Below, one piece after another: positions 15,961 to 23,562 of a DNA stretch of 64,000 nt. The notes beneath the pieces are model-generated. The model was not told the origin of the DNA and made no database searches. It was given only the letters and a program-made list of their open reading frames with translations. The number at the start of each line of letters is the position of its first letter. Position 1 is the first letter of the stretch. Source of the stretch: Natronorubrum texcoconense (GTDB lineage Archaea > Halobacteriota > Halobacteria > Halobacteriales > Natrialbaceae). The DNA lies in NCBI RefSeq assembly GCF_900100335.1, contig NZ_FNFE01000008.1:144818-208817 (forward strand), given 5' to 3'. A program made the translations under genes and the position numbers.

Positions 15961-17163
15961 ATGCAATCGCTCTTCGAGCGCCGAATCGCGGACTGTCAAC
16001 GCCGACTCGAGCGCACCGACGCGTCGCTCCTCGTCTGTTTTCCGAGCCCGAATCTGACCTATCTGACCGGGTTCGAGGAATCGCCCTCCGAGCGCCACCT
16101 GTTGCTGTTCGTTCCGCGAGCGGGCGACCCCATCGTCGTCGCACCGACGATGTACGACCGACAGCTCGCCGACGTGCCGATCGACGACCCCTCGCTCGGG
16201 ATCCGGCTTTGGGACGACAACGACGATCCGGTGGCCGTTATCGACGGTGTTCTCGAGAAACTGCTCGAGCAAGGGAGTGGTGACGACAGCGCGGCAACCG
16301 ACGAAACGGGCGACGAACCGCCCACGATATTCGTCGACGACCGGATGTGGGCGACGTTCACGCAGGATCTCCGAGCGTGCGTTCCGAATGCACAGTTCGG
16401 TCTCGCGAGCGACGTCCTCGAGAACATCCGAATTCGAAAGGACGAGGTCGAACTGGAAGCGCTGCGGAGGGCGGGGCAGATCGCCGATCGCGTCTCGCTC
16501 GAGATTCGCTCGCGCGGTGACGACCTCCTCGGCACGACCGAGTCGGAGTTGGCGGCCGAGATCGAACGCCTGCTCGCAGCCGAAGGTGGCGGGAAGCCGG
16601 CGTTCGAGACGATCGTCGCCTCGGGACCGAACGGTGCGCGGCCACACCACCACAGCGGCGACCGAACGATCGAACGCGGCGATCCCATCGTGTTGGATTT
16701 CGGGGCGTTCGTCGACGCCGATCTCGAGGCCGGAACGGGACGCTACCCGGGTGACCAAACCCGAACGATCGTCGTCGGCGAGCCGTCAGACGAGTACGAG
16801 CGAGTCCACGAGGTCGTCCGAGAGGCACAGCAGGCCGCGGTCGATGCGGTCGAGCCCGGCGTGACAGCCGACGCGATCGATCGAGCCGCCCGAACGACGA
16901 TCGAGGCCGCCGGCTACGGCGACGCGTTCGTCCACCGAACCGGCCACGGCGTCGGCCTCGAGGTCCACGAGCCGCCGTACATCGTCGAGGGCAACGACCG
17001 CGAACTCGAGCCCGGAATGGTGTTCAGCATCGAACCGGGCGTCTACCTCGAGGGGGAATTCGGTGTCAGAATCGAGGATCTCGTCGTCGTGACCGAGGAC
17101 GGTGCCGAACGGCTGAACGACTCACCGCGGGGCTGGGAAACCGGTGTGCCGTCTCAGTCCTAA
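15961..17163 (+). CDS. pepQ: M24-family aminopeptidase (Xaa-Pro dipeptidase-like)
   Basis: 400 aa, creatinase N-terminal domain (residues 1-150, SLLVCFPSPNLTYLTGFEES) and a pita-bread catalytic domain. The five metal ligands can be placed: Asp in VLDFGAF, Asp in GDQTRT, His in GHGVGLEVHE, Glu in SIEPGVYL and Glu in VRIEDLVVV. The PHHHSGDRT segment matches the usual substrate-binding histidine region. Length is typical. An acidic insert (~residues 100-125) is haloarchaeal. It converges on the second cdc6 gene but is separated from it by ORBs. Dipeptidase versus aminopeptidase P cannot be decided. Confidence 0.9.
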   Translation: MQSLFERRIADCQRRLERTDASLLVCFPSPNLTYLTGFEESPSERHLLLFVPRAGDPIVVAPTMYDRQLADVPIDDPSLGIRLWDDNDDPVAVIDGVLEKLLEQGSGDDSAATDETGDEPPTIFVDDRMWATFTQDLRACVPNAQFGLASDVLENIRIRKDEVELEALRRAGQIADRVSLEIRSRGDDLLGTTESELAAEIERLLAAEGGGKPAFETIVASGPNGARPHHHSGDRTIERGDPIVLDFGAFVDADLEAGTGRYPGDQTRTIVVGEPSDEYERVHEVVREAQQAAVDAVEPGVTADAIDRAARTTIEAAGYGDAFVHRTGHGVGLEVHEPPYIVEGNDRELEPGMVFSIEPGVYLEGEFGVRIEDLVVVTEDGAERLNDSPRGWETGVPSQS

Positions 17164-17213
17164 CTCGAGGAACTCCCAGTCGTAACTCGGGGAACATCCC
17201 AGTCCTCACTCGA

Positions 17214-17414
17214 GACACCACGTTTCCGGTGAATCAGTTCAGACTGTCAGCGAATCAGACACCTGGTTTCCGGTGAATTCGCTACCGGGGTTGTGGTGTG
17301 ATCAGCATCAAAGTCGTAGTGTGACCAGCGCCAACGTTGTGGTACCTCGGCGACGAGTCTCCGAAGCGCCGTCGCAAGTTTTCGGATCCGAGGACGCCGG
17401 GCTTCCGGTGAAAT
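17214..17414. other. Origin B, left ORBs downstream of cdc6
   Basis: Two forward boxes, ACACCACGTTTCCGGTGAAT at 17215-17234 and a close variant with CCTGG in place of CCACG at 17258-17279, and a weaker GGGCTTCCGGTGAAATA at about 17398-17414. They lie between pepQ and the cdc6 stop and match the boxes upstream of that gene. Confidence 0.75.
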
Positions 17415-17450
17415 ATCGTCGTACTATCGGCCTATCGATCGGAATCGCCG

Positions 17451-18656
17451 CTACGTCTCGTCCGTCTCGACGAGTACCTTCCGTACGACGTCCGGATCCT
17501 CGAGCAGTTGGTGTTCGGTGTAGCTCCCTTCGGCGCTGCCGCCGCTCTGTCGGGACTGTTCGATGATGTCGAGAAACGCGTGCTCCTTTAACAGGTCGCG
17601 GACGCGACGCAGCGAGAGCGTGTCGGAGCCCTCCTGCCGACAGATCTCCTCGTAGACGTCGAAGATGCGCGTCGTTCGAAAGCCGTCCTCCTCGGGTCTG
17701 TTGAGTGCGAGCACCGCGAGCGCCTGCAGCACGTACCGGGAGTGGGGTGTCGATCCGCGGATGAGCTCGCGGAATCGATCGGTTTCTGCCCGTTCGCGGG
17801 CCTGTACGACGAACTCCTCGCGAACCGTCTTGCTCCCGTTCGACTGGGCGATCTCGCCGGCGTATCGGAGGATGTCGATCGCCTTTCGGGCGTCACCGTG
17901 TTCGCGAGCCGCGAGCGCTGCAGCCCGCGGAATAACCGACGGATCGAGCACTTCGTCCTTGAACGCGTCGCTGCGCGCCTGCATAATATCTCGGAGCTGA
18001 TTCGCGTCGTACGGCGGGAAGACGAACTCGCGCTCGCAGAGACTCGACTTGACCCGTTCATCCATCCGATCCTTGTACTTGATCTTGTTACTGATCCCGA
18101 TAACGCCGATCTTGCAGTTCTCGAGTTTCCCGGCCTCGCCCGCGCGCGAGAGTTGCATGAGAATGTCGTCGTCGTCCAGCTTGTCGACCTCGTCCAAGAT
18201 GATGAGCACGACCTCGTACTGGGTGTCGAGCACCCGCCAGAGGCGTTTGTAGTAGGTCGACGTGCTGAGCCCTTTGTCGGGGATCTTGATATCGGTGACC
18301 GCCGAGTCGTTCAACGAGTGGGCGATCGTCTGGACGGCCTGCGTCTCGGTGCTGTCCTGTGCACAGTCGACGTAGGCGAACTCGGCCGTGACGCCCTCTT
18401 CTTTTGCGACGCGGACCAGCCGTTCGGAGATGTGCTTCGCACAGAGGGACTTTCCGGTGCCCGTCTTGCCGTAGATGAGCAGATTGCTCGGACTCTGTCC
18501 GAAGATCGCCGGGTTGACGGCGTTCGCGAGATCCGCGATCTCGTCGTCTCGCCCGACGATACGCCCTTCCTCGGGGAGGTGATTGATCTCGAGCAGCTCT
18601 TTGTTCTCGAAGATCGGATCGTCTCGGGTGAAGAGATCGTCGCCGGAACTCGACAT
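17451..18656 (-). CDS. cdc6: Orc1/Cdc6 replication initiator (origin B)
   Basis: A 401-aa AAA+ initiator. The start is the ATG at 18656 (MSSSGDDLFTRDDPIF); a longer open frame reaches 18872 but its extra codons translate ORB sequence and are not coding. Walker A is GKTGTGKS at 63-70 and Walker B LIILDEVD at 151-158; sensor 1 is GVIGISNKIKY; the C-terminal winged helix spans about residues 320-401. Codon usage is GC-rich like the host. It differs from the first Cdc6 in the DNA-reading regions, consistent with its different boxes. One ORB lies 9 bp upstream of the start codon (18665-18686), so it probably regulates itself. Same family reaction as the other initiator; likely the more chromosomal of the two. 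Confidence 0.95.
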   Translation of the reverse strand: MSSSGDDLFTRDDPIFENKELLEINHLPEEGRIVGRDDEIADLANAVNPAIFGQSPSNLLIYGKTGTGKSLCAKHISERLVRVAKEEGVTAEFAYVDCAQDSTETQAVQTIAHSLNDSAVTDIKIPDKGLSTSTYYKRLWRVLDTQYEVVLIILDEVDKLDDDDILMQLSRAGEAGKLENCKIGVIGISNKIKYKDRMDERVKSSLCEREFVFPPYDANQLRDIMQARSDAFKDEVLDPSVIPRAAALAAREHGDARKAIDILRYAGEIAQSNGSKTVREEFVVQARERAETDRFRELIRGSTPHSRYVLQALAVLALNRPEEDGFRTTRIFDVYEEICRQEGSDTLSLRRVRDLLKEHAFLDIIEQSRQSGGSAEGSYTEHQLLEDPDVVRKVLVETDET

Positions 18657-18664
18657 AGGTAGTA

Positions 18665-18894
18665 GACACCACGTTTCCGGTGAAACGTCTTTACTGTTTG
18701 GACTCGTTCGCCGGAAACCGGTGAAACGGTGAAATATCGAGGAGAGAGCGATTCTCGAGAGGGGAGGGTGGAACGAACCGGAAGTGGGTGAGAAGTGGAG
18801 CACACACACACCACGTTTCCGGTGAAACGGGGTGAAGGGGGTGTGGGGGTGCAGTTGAAACGGGGGTTGCATTCATCGGAAACGCGGTGTGGTG
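18665..18894. other. Origin B, central ORBs
   Basis: Forward boxes ACACCACGTTTCCGGTGAAA at 18667-18686 and 18807-18826, the second followed by a G-run. A composite CCGGAAACCGGTGAAAC sits at about 18710-18727. A reverse variant (TTCATCGGAAACGCGGTGTG) is at 18872-18891, followed by a G-rich run. The change from forward to reverse orientation happens within this cluster. Confidence 0.75.
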
Positions 18895-19355
18895 GGGGTT
18901 GGCTATCGGTGCATCAGGACACGATTTCATCAGTGTGAGTACTCCTATGGTGTAAGTAGGGCAGGTTAACGATACTCGGCCGAAGAACAGCCACAACGCT
19001 ACGGAGACAGCAGCGACGAATAGCGGAATCAGAAGCGATTGAGAAGGGATAACTGGAGGGTATCACCACGAATTGGCGAAACACCGCCTATGAGATCCGA
19101 AGGAGGCTGGTTTCTGAGAACAAACACACCAGAGAACAGATACACGACCTCGAATTTCCGATGAAACACCTTCAATCGACTCACATCGATTTCTATGTTA
19201 GTTCTGGACTCAATGGACTTTTTGATCTGAGGAAACTTATAATTACCGGATGCGGTCTTACACTAAGTGACATTCTAGTAAGAGTAAGGGAATCCAGTAG
19301 AGAAACTTGACGACGCCATGCAAACAATTAGTTTCTCTCTTATACCACCGGATCA
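18895..19355. other. AT-richer core of origin B, candidate unwinding element
   Basis: 460 bp with no reading frame, and clearly lower GC than flanking genes, notably 19180-19345. A degenerate box (AATTTCCGATGAAACACC) is near 19153-19170. It lies between the forward boxes and the reverse boxes, where strand opening is expected. Confidence 0.55.
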
Positions 19356-20148
19356 TTTCACCGGAAGCGTGGTGTGTTGATCGTCACTGCTGCCCCTCAC
19401 TATTGGTCTTTACAACAACGTTTCAGTGGAATAACACCGTTAAATGACTCCGTTAGCGTTTGATTTTGGTGATTAGCGTTCGACCTCGGTATCCTCTTCT
19501 CCTCGAGTTCGTCCTATTCGAGTTCGCTATCGCTGCCGCAAATCGAATCTTTCGCTGTAGTTATCGATCCGGATTGATCATCGAGTCGGATCCCCCCACA
19601 CCCCTTCTTTTCCCCTTTCACCGGAAACGCGGTGTGTGCGCGCGACTCGATCTGGTTACGTTTCTTCCAGTTGCTTCACTCACTTTCGGCCTCCCCACTC
19701 GTTTCCTCGTTCACCGGAAACGTGGTGTGTCAGTGCAACCGATAATCGTCCCGGACGGACGCCTGTTTCTTCTTCGCCACATCAATTCCCGCACTCACTG
19801 CCTCATCCCCTATATCTCCTCTACTTACGGCCTCGTTCCAGTCTTGCTCCGGTCTCGCCCAGGTCTCACTATCGCTACCCCTTTCGTACTGTTTCATTCC
19901 TGGCGTACTCTCCGTACAGGGAATCCATGAATAGCGAACCTACGTGAACCGCGAACCCACGAAGGGCGTTTTGCGCTGCCCACCAACGACATGTCTTCAC
20001 CGGAAACACGGTGTGTGACTCGGTAGCGACGCTGCTCTCGAGCGTCGTGTCTCGACTATCGGCATCGCGTGCCGACCGTCAGTATGTCGCACCGGCCGTC
20101 AGCTTCGCGTACCGGCCTCGTGTATTTTCACCGGAAACATGGTGTGTC
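19356..20148. other. Origin B, right array of inverted ORBs
   Basis: Five boxes in reverse orientation: TTTCACCGGAAGCGTGGTGT (19356-19375), TTTCACCGGAAACGCGGTGT (19616-19635), TTCACCGGAAACGTGGTGTG (19710-19729), TTCACCGGAAACACGGTGTG (19996-20015) and TTTCACCGGAAACATGGTGT (20126-20145). The ACC/GGT halves and TTCCGGTGAA core are invariant except for one base. Open frames across this array translate the boxes repeatedly as FHRKRGV and are not genes. Confidence 0.8.
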
Positions 20149-20335
20149 CGTCTCGCTCGATAGTAGCCAGTTGCACGGTTTCAGATAGCGACTGGAATTT
20201 CGTCTGGTTCCGTCTTCTGTCACTGATTGTTTTTCATACTGGGTTCGTCGTACATGGTTACTCGGAATCCACTCAGAACCAGTCGAACCGAAGCCGAGAC
20301 CAAAATCGAACGTCGAAACCGACGTCGATGCAGGA

Positions 20336-20512
20336 TCAGTAGTAGTACAGCTCGAGTTCGTGTCCACAGTTCCGACACGCGGTTTCCCTCCCCTGGAGTC
20401 GGTTCGTGGCACGTTCTTCGTGGATCCCCGGACCCGGCGGCACGGACGCGTCGACGCGTGCTTCACACTCCGGACAGCCGATACGCATATCTGAGTGGTC
20501 TGATCGAGACAT
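20336..20512 (-). CDS. Small zinc-ribbon protein, 58 aa
   Basis: A short frame with two CxxC knuckles: GCPECEARVD near residues 12-21 and CRNCGHELELYYY at the C-terminus, spaced about 30 residues, enough for one zinc ribbon. In between is VPPGPGIHEERATNRLQGRE. ATG at 20512. GTATAACTA on the minus strand lies about 28 nt upstream and fits a leaderless start. Small CPxCG-type zinc proteins are common in haloarchaea and mostly uncharacterised. Its position at the edge of origin B, right after the last ORB, may be accidental. Confidence 0.7.
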   Translation of the reverse strand: MSRSDHSDMRIGCPECEARVDASVPPGPGIHEERATNRLQGRETACRNCGHELELYYY

Positions 20513-20639
20513 ACCCCGAGAGTACTCGAGAGCTTTGGTTAGTTATACCAGCCGTACGGTCGGTTCATCGTCGGTTTCGATGCGTTTCGTCGTCGTAGGG
20601 TCGAACTTCTGCCACCTGACGATAGACATCGGCAACGAA

Positions 20640-20790
20640 CACACCATCGGTATTGGCACCGATCCCGGTCTACAGGAGATCCGGACCGTCCAGTCGGTCG
20701 GCTCGCAAGGCACATGCTTGTTAGCTGAAAGAGAAGGCGCTAAGCCCCCTTCCTCAGAGAGCGCCGAAGGCGCGAGCAGGGAGGGATACA
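20640..20790 (+). mobile_element. TnpB right-end remnant
   Basis: The frame reading IRTVQSVGSQGTCLLAERE and then PPSSESAEGASREGYS resembles the end of a TnpB coding region. Over 20744-20785 the DNA CCCCCTTCCTC ... GCGCCGAAGGCGC ... AGGGAGGG forms the same double-stem shape as the right end of the intact copy (GCCCTCAAGG ... GCCGCGTCAGCGGC ... AGGGCGG). It appears to be the 3' tail of a second element with no body, lying just before the intact tnpB. Confidence 0.5.
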
Positions 20791-20873
20791 GCGCCCGCAC
20801 GACTCTCAAACACCCATCCAAAACCAAACCATTACATTCTACACGTGTTAATCAGCAGAGAGAGGCGTCGCAC

Positions 20874-22202
20874 ATGAACTACGGGCCACGCTACCGACTC
20901 TTCCCCGATAAACCACAGCGAGAGTCGCTGGGCTGGCAGCGTAACACCGTGCGACAAGTGTACAACCACGCACTCTACCGACTCGACCAAATACCCGAAA
21001 GTGAAGGCACTGTTCGACAACGAGTCTGGACAGTCCGAGACGAACTACCAGACTTGAAACAATGGTGGAATGACCTCACACAGGTCTACTCCACTGTACT
21101 CCAAGCCGCTGTGGAACGCATCTACCACAGCATCAAATCGCTTGGACAGCTCAAACAGAACGGGTTCTCCGTGGGAGAGTTGAACTGGAAGAAACCCAGA
21201 GAATTCAAGAGCTTCACGTATCGCCAGCGGGGCTTCGAACTCGACAAAAAGAGTGGTCCCAAAGGCCGTGGGCTCTTAATTCTCAAGAAAGTGCGTGGCG
21301 AAACCCTCGAAATCCCTATTCGACTCCACCGCGACGTGCTTGATGACGCCGACATCAAGCACGTCACAGTGAAGCAGGAAGCCACTGGTGTGTGGTACGC
21401 GTCTTTCAGCGTCGAAACCGAGACTCCAAAGAAACCCGCTCCAGAAGACATCAACTCAGAGGACACTGTTGGACTTGACCTTGGAGTTCTCAACTTCGTG
21501 TCCGATTCAGATGGACGCTCCATCGGACGACTCGACCTCGATGATGACCGTGAGCGATTAGAGAGAGAACAGCGTTCCCTGTCTCGAAAGAAATACGAGT
21601 CGCGTAACTGGGAACGACAGCGTAGCCGCGTTGCTAAGGTTCACGAGGGGATGTCGAACAAGAAACGCGACTACAAGCACAAACTCGCTCACGCGTATAC
21701 GACGCTGTACGACGCAGTGTTTGTCGAAGAACTTGACGTGAAGCCGATGCTCGAATCCGATGGCAATGCTCGGAACAAAGCCGAAGTAGGCTGGCGAGAC
21801 TTCATCACGATTCTGAAACACCACGGACGGAAGAACGGCTGCCACATAGTCGAAGTCGAACCGCGAGGCACGACGAAGGAGTGTGCCGAGTGTGGCGTTG
21901 AGACCGCGAAGCCGTTGTGGGTTCGAGAGCATTCGTGTCCGTCATGTGGGTTTGAAGTAGATAGGGATTTCAACGCCGCGTTGAACGTACAGTCGCGCGG
22001 CTTGGCGAAACTAGGAGTGGTTCACTCCAAAGCAACGTCCTCAGAATCGCTTTGCGATTCTGATGGGCTGCGAAAATCGCGCAGCGATTTTCGAACGCCT
22101 GTGGAGACTGCGGCCACTGTGGATACACGGTCAGTATCTGCAAGTCGCGTCGTTGAATCAGGAAGCTCCGCCCTCAAGGAAGCCGCGTCAGCGGCTGAGT
22201 AG
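20874..22202 (+). CDS. tnpB: TnpB, IS200/IS605-family RNA-guided nuclease
   Basis: 442 aa from the ATG at 20874 (MNYGPRYRLFPDKPQRES); the longer frame upstream crosses non-coding DNA. It is the OMEGA-type nuclease encoded by IS1341-like elements. RuvC residues are present: Asp in TVGLDLGVLNF, Glu in VFVEELDVKPM, Asp in FEVDRDFNAALNV. The zinc finger CAECGVE ... CPSCG is intact, so it should be active. No tnpA lies beside it, so transposition would need one elsewhere. The C-terminal ~60 residues after the RuvC-III site are encoded over RNA-like hairpins. The right end touches the stop codon of the neighbouring lipoprotein gene. Confidence 0.93.
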   Translation: MNYGPRYRLFPDKPQRESLGWQRNTVRQVYNHALYRLDQIPESEGTVRQRVWTVRDELPDLKQWWNDLTQVYSTVLQAAVERIYHSIKSLGQLKQNGFSVGELNWKKPREFKSFTYRQRGFELDKKSGPKGRGLLILKKVRGETLEIPIRLHRDVLDDADIKHVTVKQEATGVWYASFSVETETPKKPAPEDINSEDTVGLDLGVLNFVSDSDGRSIGRLDLDDDRERLEREQRSLSRKKYESRNWERQRSRVAKVHEGMSNKKRDYKHKLAHAYTTLYDAVFVEELDVKPMLESDGNARNKAEVGWRDFITILKHHGRKNGCHIVEVEPRGTTKECAECGVETAKPLWVREHSCPSCGFEVDRDFNAALNVQSRGLAKLGVVHSKATSSESLCDSDGLRKSRSDFRTPVETAATVDTRSVSASRVVESGSSALKEAASAAE

Positions 22203-22215
22203 GGCGGAGTAGTTC
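22042..22215 (+). ncRNA. Candidate omega-RNA / right end of the tnpB element
   Basis: The tnpB 3' coding region and right end carry perfect hairpins: CAGAATCGC/GCGATTCTG (22042-22062), CGAAAATCGC/GCGATTTTCG (22071-22093), and a terminal CCGCCCT ... GCCGC/GCGGC ... AGGGCGG structure (~22164-22208). In known TnpB systems the guide RNA overlaps the end of tnpB and extends past the right end. Exact boundaries are inferred. Confidence 0.45.
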
Positions 22216-23401
22216 ACACGGTGAACGAAACGTCTTCGAACTCGAAAAACGCCGTCTCGTACCCGTCGTGGCGCGACACCTGGGGTGGTGAGTCGACGGC
22301 GACCGTGATCTCGTCGTCGCTCTCGAGATCGTCGACCGCGAGTCCGTAGTGGTGACCGTACTCGTGATCGATCCGTTCGGTCAGTCGTTCGTCCTCGAGG
22401 ACGGTCGATCCGTCCCGGTCGATCGTCACCCGCAACGAGGCGGACGGGAGGATGACGTCGTTGTACGGGGTCCGCAGACAGCCCATCAGATACGCTGCAT
22501 CGTCGGCGAATCGGTCGGTATTAGGGACGATCACGGATAGCTTCGCGTCGCCGCTTCGTTCCGTTCCGAGGACGTCACCCGGTAGTTCGTCGATGGCCGG
22601 CCCGTCGGACGTCGGCGGGTGTCCGGGGTCGCCGCCGTGGTCGCCGTGGCCGCGCCCCCCGTCACTGTCGTCGTGGTCGTGATCATCGTTCTCTCCGTGA
22701 TCTGCGTGCTCGTCGTCCCCGTGACCGTCGTGCGCTCCGTGGTCGCTGTGGTCCATCAACTCGAGAGCGTCCCGCTCTCCGCGTCGATCCTCGTCGATCA
22801 GCTCGAACTCGAGGTCGTGGATGTCCGACCGGTTGAACTCGAAGTCGATCTCGAGCGTGGACGAGCTATCGAATCGATCCCCGAACGCGCCCGTCCTCTC
22901 GGCCTCGAGCCGGCCGATCCGAATGCGAGCCGTGTACTCGCCCTCGTCCGGGAGCGAGATGTTGTCGCCGTAGTGAAAGCCCATCCGCTGGGAGAGCATC
23001 GGCCAGGGCGAGAACTGTCCGGTGACCGAGTCGCCGCCTCGGCGCACGTCGAGTTCAGCGTTCACCGGAAGGACGGTGTCCGTTTCGGGGTCCCAGACGG
23101 TGAGCATGAGATGCATGCTGTCGTCGGCGTCGACGTCGACGCGTTCGGTTTCGCCGGCGACGAGCCAGAATCGGTGCGGGATCGTGTAGGTGAGTTCGAC
23201 GGCGTACTCGCCGTCGGTCGCACGCCCGTAGGTTCCCATCTCCTCGATGCCGGCGGGGAGGTAGACGGCGTCGGGTCGGTTTTCGACGAGCGGCGGGTTC
23301 GACCAGGCGGACTGCTCTTCGAAACCGAGCCGCTCGAGACAGCCCGCGATGGCGGCGGTTCCGGCCACGGCGGTTCCGCGCAGGAATCCCCGACGGTTCA
23401 T
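22214..23401 (-). CDS. His-rich Tat lipoprotein, metal-handling (DUF7350-like)
   Basis: 395 aa. MNRRGFLRGTAVAGTAAIAGC is a twin-arginine signal with a lipobox cysteine at about residue 21. It has two beta-rich portions separated by a very His/Asp-rich linker around residues 216-265 (HSDHGAHDGHGDDEHADHG and more), typical of metal scavenging. The N-terminal half (GTYGRATDGEYAVELTYTIPHRFWL) resembles haloarchaeal proteins related to iron/copper-binding P19-type domains; I recall the label DUF7350 but cannot confirm it. It heads a block with a membrane protein, SCO, thioredoxin and CcdA, implying copper delivery. Its stop codon coincides with the end of the tnpB element, so the final residues may be element-derived. 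Confidence 0.75.
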   Translation of the reverse strand: MNRRGFLRGTAVAGTAAIAGCLERLGFEEQSAWSNPPLVENRPDAVYLPAGIEEMGTYGRATDGEYAVELTYTIPHRFWLVAGETERVDVDADDSMHLMLTVWDPETDTVLPVNAELDVRRGGDSVTGQFSPWPMLSQRMGFHYGDNISLPDEGEYTARIRIGRLEAERTGAFGDRFDSSSTLEIDFEFNRSDIHDLEFELIDEDRRGERDALELMDHSDHGAHDGHGDDEHADHGENDDHDHDDSDGGRGHGDHGGDPGHPPTSDGPAIDELPGDVLGTERSGDAKLSVIVPNTDRFADDAAYLMGCLRTPYNDVILPSASLRVTIDRDGSTVLEDERLTERIDHEYGHHYGLAVDDLESDDEITVAVDSPPQVSRHDGYETAFFEFEDVSFTV

Positions 23402-23562
23402 TGCGCCGATCTTGGGATGCCAGTGACAAAACGGCTATTGGTTTGCTGCTCGAATCGCGGCTGTCGACCTGCCGCTCGAATCGCGACTGTCGAGCTATCG
23501 TTCGAACCGCGGCGATCGAACCGACCGAGGTGTCTCTCCTCGCTGCCAGCCCCTGTTCCATC

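Noticed and set aside
18657..18872. N-terminal extension of the second Cdc6 protein
   Set aside because: The extra codons translate ORB sequence and lack haloarchaeal coding bias; the family's N-terminus starts at 18656.
19460..19947. Overlapping frames in origin B as small genes
   Set aside because: They consist of translated boxes (HRKRGV, SPETWC) and low-complexity sequence.
20406..20873. Long N-terminal extension of TnpB
   Set aside because: The frame crosses the antisense of the zinc-ribbon gene and a TnpB 3' relic; TnpB proteins start with the sequence at 20874.
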